In this document: piece after piece, positions 17,536 through 24,800 of the stretch
Layout: the number at the start of each line of letters is the position of its first letter
Position numbering within the stretch: position 1 is the stretch's first letter
NCBI RefSeq assembly: GCF_003149515.1
Contig: NZ_CP029145.1
Span: forward strand, 3,100,001-3,164,000
Origin: Hymenobacter nivis
GTDB lineage: Bacteria; Bacteroidota; Bacteroidia; Cytophagales; Hymenobacteraceae
DNA length: 64,000 nucleotides
Direction of reading: 5' to 3'
Notes under the pieces: generated by a model
Seen by the model: the letters and a program-made list of their open reading frames with translations, nothing else
The model's database searches: none
Told to the model about the DNA's origin: nothing
Made by a program: the position numbers and the translations under genes

Positions 17536-17610
17536 ACAAAACCGGGCCCCGGTGCCGCCAAGCCCTGCCCATTGCGGCAGAAACTTGGCGGCCCCGGGGC
17601 CCGGTTTTGC
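17536..17610. terminator. Long GC-rich hairpin, probable terminator of the OmpA gene
   Basis: Arms AAAACCGGGCCCCGG and CCGGGGCCCGGTTTT (with GCCGCCAAG/CTTGGCGGC inside) form a strong stem. On the minus strand it lies just after the OmpA-family gene and ends in a T run. Confidence 0.75.
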
Positions 17611-17626
17611 ATTTTGGCTAGTCGCC

Positions 17627-18277
17627 CTAGCGGGTGCGCACGGCAATTTCGACGCGGCGGTTTTCCTGGCGGCCGGCGGCGGTGGCGTTGGTGGCCACGG
17701 GCTCGGCTTCGCCCATGGGCTCCACGCTCAGGCGGGCGGCGGCGATTTTACCGTTCGTGACGAGGTAGTTTTTCACAGCTTCGGCGCGCTGCTCGCTCAG
17801 GGCTTTGTTGTAGCCCTTGGTGCCGCGGGCATCGGCGTAGCCCATCACGCGCACGTCGCTTTTGGGGAAGCGCTGGCCGATGGAACCCGTAATCTGATCC
17901 AGGGCTTTGGCGGCGCTGGGCTTGATGGCGGCCTTGTCGGTGTCGAAAAGCACGGTTTCGTCCACGGTGTACACGTCGTAATCACCATCGCCGCGCACGA
18001 TGATGCCGGGCAGGTTTACCTCCGCGAATTTCACGTCTTTCAGCTTATCCTTGCTCACCGTCCAGGTGTTGCTGATGGCCGTGCCGGCCGCGGCCACGGC
18101 GCCCTTGGCGGCATCCACGGCCCGGGCCCCTACGGTGTCGGCGGGGGCGCCGGTGCGGGCCACTACGGCCGTGTCGGCGGTGGCGTCGGCGAGGGTTTCT
18201 TTGGTTTCAGACGTTTTGGTTTGGCAGCTGGCGAGCAGTACGGTGGCAGCGACGAGGGAGAGGAAGGGCTTATACAT
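17627..18277 (-). CDS. OmpA-family lipoprotein
   Basis: A 216-residue outer-membrane lipoprotein: lipobox LLASC with Cys18 as lipid anchor, a low-complexity Thr/Ala/Glu linker, and a C-terminal OmpA/MotB domain (about 115-214) with VRVMGYADARGTKGYNKALS and SEQRAEAVKNYL followed by NRRVEIAV. The conserved Asp and Arg expected to bind diaminopimelate in peptidoglycan are present (YADARG, NRRVE). It should tether the outer membrane to the wall. It lies just downstream of murF-alr on the same strand with a 53-bp gap; a shared transcript is possible. Confidence 0.9.
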   Translation of the reverse strand: MYKPFLSLVAATVLLASCQTKTSETKETLADATADTAVVARTGAPADTVGARAVDAAKGAVAAAGTAISNTWTVSKDKLKDVKFAEVNLPGIIVRGDGDYDVYTVDETVLFDTDKAAIKPSAAKALDQITGSIGQRFPKSDVRVMGYADARGTKGYNKALSEQRAEAVKNYLVTNGKIAAARLSVEPMGEAEPVATNATAAGRQENRRVEIAVRTR

Positions 18278-18330
18278 GGTATTTCAGTAAATGAATGTTA
18301 CCATACGCAGCCAGGGGCCCCGGCGTTGGC

Positions 18331-20952
18331 TTATTCCGTTACGAACACCCGTTTCACCCGCTCGCTCACGTTGGTGAGCAGCTCGTAGGCAATGGTGCCG
18401 ATGCGGGCCGCCAGCATCGGCAGCGGCAGCTCCGCGCCGAATACCACGGCCACGTCGCCAGCCCGCGCCGCGGGGATATCAGTCACGTCCACCATGCACA
18501 TATCCATCGCCACCGAGCCCACCACCGGCGCACGTTGCCCGTGCACCAGCACCACGCCCGCCCCGCTGCTGAAGCGTCGGTCGTAGCCGTCGGCGTAGCC
18601 GATGGCCAGGGTGGCAATGCGCCGCGCGGCCGCGGTAGCCGTGCCCCGGCGGCCATAGCCCACGGTGGCCCCGGCCGGCAGAGTTTTGATTTGCGAGATG
18701 GTGGTGCGCAGCGTACTCACCGGGCGCAGGGCATTGGCGTCCAGGCCGCTGGCGTCCACGCCGTAGAGGCCAATACCGAGCCGCACCATGTCGAGCTGCG
18801 CCTCTGGGAAACGCCGGATGCCGGCCGAGTTCAGGGCGTGCTTCAGCACGGGGCGGCCCAGGGCTTCCTCCAGGGCCCCCGCCATGCGGCCGAACGCGGC
18901 CAGCTGCTGGCGGGTAAAATCGTCGTGGGCGGGGTCGTCGGCCGCGGCCAGGTGCGTCATAATGCCGGCCACCGGCAGGCGGGCGCGGTGCTGGCGCAGC
19001 AGGGCCCCCAGCGCCGGCACATCGGCCTCCTCGAAGCCCAGGCGGCGCATGCCGGTGTCGAGCTTGATATGAATCGGTGGGTTGGTGAAGGAGGGAATCG
19101 GTGCGTCGGTGGCCGGGAAGGTGGCCAGGAAGGTGGCCAGGTACTCGTGGAGCAGCTCGAAGGAGTAGATTTCCGGCTCCAGGCGGTGGCGGCGCAGCAG
19201 CTCAAAGGCGTCGGAAGACGGGTTCATCACCATGATGGGCAGGCCGATGCCGGCCTCGCGCAGGGCAATGCCCTCGTCGGCGTAGGCCACGGCCAGGTAG
19301 TCGGCCCGCTGAAATTCGAGCAGGCTGGCCACTTCGTAAGAGCCCGCGCCGTAGGCAAAGGCCTTGACCATCACCATCAGCTTGGTGCCCGGCCGCAGCT
19401 GCTGGCGGAAGTGCTGGAGGTTGTGGCTCAGCGCGTCGAGGTTCACTTCGAGCACCGTGCCGTGCTGCTGCGCCTGCAACGCCACCACAATGCGCTCGAA
19501 GCCGAAGCGGCGCGCGCCCTTCACCAGAATGGTTTCGTGGGCAAAATCGGCCGGGTTGAGCTGGGCCAGGAAGGCCTCGGTGCTGGGGTAGAATTCAGTT
19601 AACAGTGAGTAGTTATCAGTTATCAACGGCCGGTTCTCAGTTGGCTCATTATTCACTATTAACCGCTCATTAGCATCTGTTAACTGCTCATTGATAACTG
19701 ATAACTGACTAGAAATCTCCGGGCCGATGCCCACCAGGCGCGTCACGCCATGGGCGGGCAGCAGGGCCCCCACGCGGGCGTAGAGCGCGGGGCCCGTCAG
19801 GCCTGATTCGAGCACGTCGCTGAGGATGAGGGTACGGCGGCCGGGGCGGGCCTGGCGGCCGAGCGCGGCCAGGGCCAGGGCCAGGCCGGCGAGGTCGTTA
19901 TTATAGGTGTCGTCGAGCAGGTACGAGTCGTGGCGGCCCTGCTTCATTTCGAGGCGCATGGCCACGGGCTGGAGGCGGGCCAGGCGGCGCTGGATTTCGG
20001 CCGGGGCTACGCCGCGGGCCAGCAGCACGGCCAGCCCGTGCAGGGCGTTTTCGACGGAGGGCTCGTCGGCGAAGGGCAACACGAAATCGGCCCGGGGCCC
20101 CAGCGTGCCGGCGCGCGCCCTCACGGCGGTGCGGCCCGGGCCGGCCGGCGCCACCCGGAAGCGCAGGGCCGCACCGGGCGCATCGTGGCGCGTCCAGCCG
20201 AAGCCGGGCAAGGCCAGGGCGGCCACGGCTTCGCGCACAGGGCCCTGGTCGGCGCAGTAGTAGAGGCGCCGGAACTGGGGGCCCTCAAACAGCCGCAGCT
20301 TCTCGCGCAGCTTCTCGGCTTCGGAGGCAAAGCCGGCGTCGTGGGCCGTGCCGAGGGTGGTAAACACGCCCTCGGTGGGCTGGATGATGGCGGCCAGTTT
20401 CGCCATTTCGTCCATTTCCGAAATACCGGCCTCAAACAGGCCCAGCGTGTGGCGCTCAGGACTTAACTCCCACACGCTCAGCGGCACGCCCACCTGCGAA
20501 TTGTAGGAGCGCGGCGAGCGGCAAATCACCTCGTCGGGGCCCAAAAGCTGGGCTAGCCACTCCTTCACGATGGTCTTGCCATTCGAGCCCGTGATGGCCC
20601 ACACGGGCCCCGCAAACTGCCGGCGGTGCGCCGCGGCCAGCGCTTGCAGGGCTCCCAACGGACTGGCCACCGCCACGAACCCCGCCCCCGGGTACGCCGC
20701 CAGGCCGCCGGGCAGCGCGGCGTTCTCCGCTACCACAAACAGGCGCACACCCTGGGCGTAGGCCTGCGGCAGGTAGCGGTGGCCGTCGTGGTTGGGCCCC
20801 CGCAGGGCGACGAACAGGGCCTCGGCGGGCGGTCCGGCGCGGCGGCTATCGAGCACCAGGTGGCGCACGGCAGCGGCCGGCTCAGCGGCGGCCTGCAACA
20901 GGTGGCCGCCCAGCAGGACCGGCAGATCAGCGAAAAGCAAGGGAGGTAGCAC
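18331..20952 (-). CDS. murF-alr: Bifunctional MurF ligase / alanine racemase
   Basis: An 873-residue cytoplasmic fusion of two peptidoglycan-precursor enzymes, a known arrangement in Bacteroidota. Residues 1-about 495 are MurF (adds D-Ala-D-Ala to UDP-MurNAc-tripeptide): P-loop ITGSNGKTIVKEW and a C-terminal ligase domain with ILVKGARRFGFERI. Residues about 500-873 are alanine racemase: PLP lysine in MVMVKAFAYGAG, HIKLDTGMRRLGF, and catalytic Tyr in IGYADGYDR. Two inserts stand out. One of about 40 residues in the MurF C-terminal domain (SQLSVINEQLTDANERL and on) is encoded by AT-rich repeat DNA. One of about 20 residues before HIKLDTG (ATDAPIPSFTNPP) is also repeat-like. Both stay in frame. 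Confidence 0.95.
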   Translation of the reverse strand: MLPPLLFADLPVLLGGHLLQAAAEPAAAVRHLVLDSRRAGPPAEALFVALRGPNHDGHRYLPQAYAQGVRLFVVAENAALPGGLAAYPGAGFVAVASPLGALQALAAAHRRQFAGPVWAITGSNGKTIVKEWLAQLLGPDEVICRSPRSYNSQVGVPLSVWELSPERHTLGLFEAGISEMDEMAKLAAIIQPTEGVFTTLGTAHDAGFASEAEKLREKLRLFEGPQFRRLYYCADQGPVREAVAALALPGFGWTRHDAPGAALRFRVAPAGPGRTAVRARAGTLGPRADFVLPFADEPSVENALHGLAVLLARGVAPAEIQRRLARLQPVAMRLEMKQGRHDSYLLDDTYNNDLAGLALALAALGRQARPGRRTLILSDVLESGLTGPALYARVGALLPAHGVTRLVGIGPEISSQLSVINEQLTDANERLIVNNEPTENRPLITDNYSLLTEFYPSTEAFLAQLNPADFAHETILVKGARRFGFERIVVALQAQQHGTVLEVNLDALSHNLQHFRQQLRPGTKLMVMVKAFAYGAGSYEVASLLEFQRADYLAVAYADEGIALREAGIGLPIMVMNPSSDAFELLRRHRLEPEIYSFELLHEYLATFLATFPATDAPIPSFTNPPIHIKLDTGMRRLGFEEADVPALGALLRQHRARLPVAGIMTHLAAADDPAHDDFTRQQLAAFGRMAGALEEALGRPVLKHALNSAGIRRFPEAQLDMVRLGIGLYGVDASGLDANALRPVSTLRTTISQIKTLPAGATVGYGRRGTATAAARRIATLAIGYADGYDRRFSSGAGVVLVHGQRAPVVGSVAMDMCMVDVTDIPAARAGDVAVVFGAELPLPMLAARIGTIAYELLTNVSERVKRVFVTE
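19070..19113. repeat. Repeat-derived in-frame insert in alanine racemase domain
   Basis: Contains TGAATCGGTGGGTTGGTGAA and GGAATCGGTGCGTCGGTGG, the same GAATCGGTG-type unit as the inverted repeat at 34301-34396. It encodes roughly residues 613-628. An adjacent 12-bp duplication (GGTGGCCAGGAA, twice) extends the insert. Confidence 0.6.
19592..19716. repeat. AT-rich repeat array inserted in murF coding sequence
   Basis: About 125 bp made of degenerate units such as AGTTATCAGTTATCAACGG, ATTCACTATTAACCGCTCA and TGATAACTGATAACTGACT, sharply AT-rich against its surroundings. It encodes about residues 413-454 of the MurF half without stop or frameshift. Confidence 0.85.
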
Positions 20953-20974
20953 AGGTCAAAGGTCGGGCCCCAGG

Positions 20975-21163
20975 CTGTAGCGAGGACGCTGCGAGTCCAC
21001 GACGAGCGCAGCGAGTATAACGATTGAACGGGCGGGGTGCTAAGTATTGAGCTTTTGGCTACTATCTAATTGATAGTTAATTTATTGCATCCTAATTAAT
21101 GCATGATTGATTCAGACCAGGCACTTACTCGCTGCGCTCGTCGCGGACGCGCAGTGCCCACGA
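20975..21163. repeat. Imperfect inverted repeat pair with GTAG head
   Basis: The left arm at 20976-21018 (TGTAGCGAGGACGCTGCGAG, then CGACGAGCGCAGCGAGTA) faces TACTCGCTGCGCTCGTCGCG at 21126-21145. The AT-rich spacer holds no gene. It resembles a further, more diverged REP-like family. With the flanks, this covers the gene-free stretch upstream of murF-alr. Confidence 0.55.
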
Positions 21164-21168
21164 CGAAA

Positions 21169-21202
21169 AAGAAGCCGTGCCGAAGACTCGGCACAGCTTC
21201 TT
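21169..21202. terminator. Intrinsic terminator of the TTHB210-like gene
   Basis: The stem AAGAAGCCGTGCCGA / TCGGCACAGCTTCTT with one mismatch lies 26 bp past the minus-strand stop; the minus-strand 3' side reads into TTTTTCG. Confidence 0.8.
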
Positions 21203-21227
21203 AAGTTTTAGGGTCCCGGCGGGTGGC

Positions 21228-21977
21228 TTACCGCTTCACGAAGTTGCTGAGCGATACCTCGTAGCTGCCGTCGGGCTTGGCCAGGATGCTGAAGTGCGTG
21301 GGGTAGTAGCCGGGCGTTTCGTACTGCGCCGGCTGCTTGATGTCCTGCTCCAGCGTGGGGTTGGTGCGCAGGTAGCTCAGGGCCACCATGGGCTCCCAGA
21401 AGGTGACGTGGCCGTTGTAGGTACCATAAACGAAGGTTTTGGTGAAGGGCTGCCCGTGCAGCTCCGGGCTGCTCACGTCGCTCCAGTGGGCCCCCATGGC
21501 GGGCACGCCGCCGGGGTTTCGCACGTAGCCGGCGGGCAGGTAGGCAGCGGCCGGCACCTTATCGAAGCCGGTTGGATTCACGGCGTAGGGCGGAATCTGC
21601 ATCACTTCGGCCATCGGCATCATGTAGAAGTGAAAGTCGAAGTGCGGCACGTCGTAGATGCCGGCCGGCTCGTGGCCCAGCGGGTTCCAGTCAATCATGA
21701 CGTGCCGAAACGGGGTTTTTTGGGTGGCGGCGTCGGGCAGGGCCAGCATGTACTCCGTGCCCGGCAGGGTGGCCGGCAACTGGTCGAGGGCCCCCTTGCT
21801 GATCGTGAAGCCCAGGGCCGTGGGGTTGCCCTGCGCGTCGAGGTTGACCCAGGTGTTGGCCTTGCCGTTGCCCATGGCCACGGCGGGGGCCGTTTGGGTA
21901 CTGGGCTGGCTGGAATCGTCTTTCGCGCACGCGCCGAGCAACAGGGCAAGGCTGGCGCATAACCACAGGTTTTTCAT
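21228..21977 (-). CDS. TTHB210-like (DUF5602) lipoprotein
   Basis: A 249-residue lipoprotein. The start at 21977 gives a signal ending LLLGACAK with the lipid-acceptor Cys. The mature domain carries GYVRNPGGVPAMGAHW, a His-rich stretch VPHFDFHFYMMP, and VYGTYNGHVTFWEPM, which I associate with the TTHB210-like/DUF5602 family of exported proteins; the family call is from memory and moderately sure. The clustered His residues (HFDFH, GAHW, GHV) could bind a metal. The biochemical role is unknown. It is monocistronic, divergent from oxyR and followed by a good terminator. Confidence 0.65.
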   Translation of the reverse strand: MKNLWLCASLALLLGACAKDDSSQPSTQTAPAVAMGNGKANTWVNLDAQGNPTALGFTISKGALDQLPATLPGTEYMLALPDAATQKTPFRHVMIDWNPLGHEPAGIYDVPHFDFHFYMMPMAEVMQIPPYAVNPTGFDKVPAAAYLPAGYVRNPGGVPAMGAHWSDVSSPELHGQPFTKTFVYGTYNGHVTFWEPMVALSYLRTNPTLEQDIKQPAQYETPGYYPTHFSILAKPDGSYEVSLSNFVKR

Positions 21978-22415
21978 AGTATAGGTTGGCAAGGGTGAGT
22001 GGAAGGCCCCGGCGCGATGCCGAATACCGTCGGCGCGTCAGGTTAATATATAAATATAATATTTTTTATATAAATTTCCGCGATTCGGCCAATTATTTAC
22101 TCCGCGTTCTTTACGCTAGGCTAGCCAAGACGGGACCCCATCGGCGGCCTGGCTACTTCCATGCTTCGCTGGCCCGGCGCGATAACGATTTCCAGGCGCG
22201 CTGCCCGCTACTGCCCCGGGGCCCCAAACGGGTGGCAATGTGCGGTTTTAGGGCCCCAGAGCCGCGCTGGCCGCAACAGCCACCACCGGGCCGGCGTGGC
22301 AGCAATCCGCAAACTGGGGCGTTTTGTACTGCCGGCAGGCCGCGGCGAAACGGGGAGTCAGCCAAAGTTTATCATAACTAAATATGTCGTTTAAAATTAA
22401 TTTATAATCAAACGT
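21978..22415. other. Gene-free intergenic region between lipoprotein gene and oxyR
   Basis: I see no supported gene. The ends are AT-rich (22025-22080 and 22370-22420) and should hold the two divergent promoters. The middle (22130-22350) is GC-rich with several GGGCCC sites and has no clear coding or repeat structure. Confidence 0.5.
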
Positions 22416-22423
22416 TATATTTG
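22416..22423 (+). promoter_or_regulatory. -7 element, TATATTTG, of oxyR
   Basis: An exact TAnnTTTG match ending four bases before the oxyR ATG at 22428; the transcript start should fall at or next to the start codon. Confidence 0.65.
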
Positions 22424-22427
22424 CCCC

Positions 22428-23357
22428 ATGAACCTGCAACAACTCACCTACCTCGTGGCCCTCGACACGCACCGCAGCTTTGGGCTGGCGGCCGAAAAAA
22501 GCTTCGTGACCCAGCCCGCCCTCAGCGTGCAGGTGCAGAAGCTGGAAGACGAGCTGGGCGTGCTCCTGTTCGATCGCAATAAGAAGGGCGCCGAGCCCAC
22601 AGCCGTGGGCGTGAAGGTGATAGCCCAGGCCCGGCAGGTGCTGCGCGAGGCCCAGCAGCTGCGCGAGCTGGTACAGGTGGAGAAGGGCGAAATGGTGGGC
22701 GAACTGCGCCTGGGCGTCATCCCCACGCTGGCGCCTTACCTGGTGCCGCGCTTTTTGGTGGGCCTCACCACGGCCTACCCGCAACTGCAAGTGCGGGTGG
22801 AGGAGTTGCGCTCGGAGGAAATTATGGTGCAGCTCAAGGACCACCGCCTCGATGTGGGCCTGCTCGTGACGCCCCTCGACGACCGCCAGCTGCGCGAGCT
22901 GCCCGTGCTGGAGGAGCCGTTCCTGGCCTACGTTTCGGCCAGCCACCCGCTGGCCGGCAAGGCCCGGATCGAGGCCGCCGACCTCAAGGCCCCCGGCATG
23001 TGGCTGATGCAGCAGGGCCACTGCTTCCGCCACCAGGTACTGAACCTGTGCGCCGCCACCACCGACCCCAACGCCCATGTAACCTACGAGAGCGGCTCCA
23101 TCGAAACGCTGATGGAGCTGGTGCGCCGCCACCAGGGCTACACGCTGGTGCCCGAGCTGGCCGTACTCGACGAGGTAGACACGAACCCGCTGGTGAAGCG
23201 CTTCGTCGACCCCCAGCCCGTGCGCGAGGTGAGCCTGGTGGTGCACCACGGATTCGTGCGCGTGCCCCTGCTCACGGCCCTGCGCCAGCTCATCCTGGAG
23301 AGCGTACCCGAGCGCCTGTGGGCCGGGCAGTCGGGCGCCAAAGTGCGCTGGCGGTAG
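22428..23357 (+). CDS. oxyR: OxyR-type LysR-family peroxide sensor
   Basis: A 309-residue LysR regulator: winged HTH at residues 1-60 (AAEKSFVTQPALSVQVQKLE) and a periplasmic-binding-protein-like sensor domain (about 90-300). The redox pair is present: GHC and NLC separated by eight residues (GHCFRHQVLNLC), the same spacing as Cys199/Cys208 in E. coli OxyR, so H2O2 should form the activating disulfide. No catalase or peroxidase gene lies next to it in this window, so targets are elsewhere. The AT-rich upstream region is a plausible autoregulatory site. Confidence 0.92.
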   Translation: MNLQQLTYLVALDTHRSFGLAAEKSFVTQPALSVQVQKLEDELGVLLFDRNKKGAEPTAVGVKVIAQARQVLREAQQLRELVQVEKGEMVGELRLGVIPTLAPYLVPRFLVGLTTAYPQLQVRVEELRSEEIMVQLKDHRLDVGLLVTPLDDRQLRELPVLEEPFLAYVSASHPLAGKARIEAADLKAPGMWLMQQGHCFRHQVLNLCAATTDPNAHVTYESGSIETLMELVRRHQGYTLVPELAVLDEVDTNPLVKRFVDPQPVREVSLVVHHGFVRVPLLTALRQLILESVPERLWAGQSGAKVRWR

Positions 23358-23487
23358 CAGGGGGCCCTCAGAAACCGGAAAACACCGCACGTTAGGGCCC
23401 GGGAGGCGGCCCTAAAGACCGTAGGTTTATGTATTGGAAGAGACCGTTTCTAGAATATAAAAAGCCACTTACTTAATGGGCTTGCCT

Positions 23488-24585
23488 TTATAACGGTTGG
23501 TTTAACAGCAGGTACTGGTACACTAAGTCGCCCGCTTCTGCCACCGCTTTCGCATCCTGGTGATTGGCCAGGATGATGACGCCTACTTGTCGGTCACGGT
23601 CGAATCGGACCAGCGACGAGTTGCCGAAGGTATCCCCATCCTTTTGATACACGCGGTGGCCCGCTAGTTGACGAATCTCCCAAGCCAACCCCATCGTGAT
23701 GGTACTATCGTGGTAAACTGGTTGTTGGGTGCGTATGATGGCCCGGCCTAGAAGACCAGCAGGTGGTTTTAGCTGCGCACGCACGTAGCGGACCAAATCG
23801 ACCACGTTCGATTTGAGTCCGCCAGCCGGAGCCACTGCGTTAATGACAATCGCGGGCCGGACTTCTCCCTTAGTCGTAAATCGGCCCGCGATGTGAGCCG
23901 TTTGGTACGTTAACCCCGTGGTGCGCAGGCCCAAAGGTTGCGCAATACGTTGCTGAACGAGGTCACCGTAGGAGCGTCCCGCACGTTGCGCCAACAAAGT
24001 CCCCAGCAGAGAAAAGGCAAAATTATTATAATGGTAGGTACCGGGTGCTTGGAGTGAATCAGTCTCGCGCAATATTTTAAATAGGTAATCGCGGCTTACT
24101 GAGTGAAAAGGCTGTACCGAGTCTTTGTCAATAAGGGCTTGAATGTAACGGTCATTGCTTAGGTTCGGCAGCCCGGATTGGTGCGAGGCCATAGCGGTAA
24201 GGGTAACGCGGTGCCGCAAGCCTGGTCGCAAGGAAACAGTGGCTGGAAGCAGGGATTCTAAATAAGCGCCCTTTGGTAATTTTCCAGCTTCTTGTTCATA
24301 AGCTAACAGTAAAGCAGTGAATGTTTTAGTAACAGAGCCTATTTCAAACAGGGTGGTACTATCTAGTGGCACGCCTTGCAGTGGTTGGGTATTGCCGAGC
24401 GCGTAGTAGGCGGTTGCCGGACCGCGTACTACCCCAATGCTAAGGCCAAGGTCGGGGTACCGGGTGTGGATGCCTTGCTTGCCGTAGAATAAAGAATCTA
24501 GTCCCTTAGGTAGCTGCTGCGCGCAAACACAGGTAGCCGGGGAAAATAGTACTGCTAGGAGCAGTCGTTGCCAGAGTTTTCGCAT
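23488..24585 (-). CDS. Serine hydrolase, class C beta-lactamase/D-alanyl carboxypeptidase-related
   Basis: A 365-residue exported serine hydrolase. The start at 24585 gives a signal peptide ending CVCAQ. The catalytic SxxK is SVTK (in FEIGSVTKTFTALLL), the YxN-type motif is YNN (TYHYNNFAFSLLG), and a KDGDTFG segment replaces the usual third box. These proteins include peptidases, esterases and beta-lactam-like hydrolases; the substrate cannot be predicted. The gene contains no GGGCCC hexamer and is visibly poorer in G+C (two sampled 60-base lines have 26 G/C against 42 in a neighbouring gene), so it probably arrived by horizontal transfer. It has no operon partner. Confidence 0.88.
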   Translation of the reverse strand: MRKLWQRLLLAVLFSPATCVCAQQLPKGLDSLFYGKQGIHTRYPDLGLSIGVVRGPATAYYALGNTQPLQGVPLDSTTLFEIGSVTKTFTALLLAYEQEAGKLPKGAYLESLLPATVSLRPGLRHRVTLTAMASHQSGLPNLSNDRYIQALIDKDSVQPFHSVSRDYLFKILRETDSLQAPGTYHYNNFAFSLLGTLLAQRAGRSYGDLVQQRIAQPLGLRTTGLTYQTAHIAGRFTTKGEVRPAIVINAVAPAGGLKSNVVDLVRYVRAQLKPPAGLLGRAIIRTQQPVYHDSTITMGLAWEIRQLAGHRVYQKDGDTFGNSSLVRFDRDRQVGVIILANHQDAKAVAEAGDLVYQYLLLNQPL

Positions 24586-24770
24586 ATTGAGGAACTGAGC
24601 GCTTTTCGGAGGAAAACCGAATAATTGCGGGAGATGCGAAAACACTAGCTGTGGTTGCCTGAAAAATTGACTTTACTTATTAAAAGTAAGCTAAGTTACT
24701 GATGCCAAGCCGCCTCGTTCTCGCCGCGCCGCGTTTGCCTCGGGGCCGGGGGGGGCCGGCCCCCAGGGCG

Positions 24771-24778
24771 TAGTTTTG
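24771..24778 (+). promoter_or_regulatory. -7 element, TAGTTTTG, of the GT39 gene
   Basis: An exact TAnnTTTG match, 22 bases before the ATG at 24801. Confidence 0.6.
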
Positions 24779-24800
24779 TGGTTTACCGTTCCGTGCCCGC

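Noticed and set aside
22161..22394. Short frames between the TTHB210-like gene and oxyR
   Set aside because: No homology pattern, no promoter element with good spacing, and both strands are open over the same stretch.
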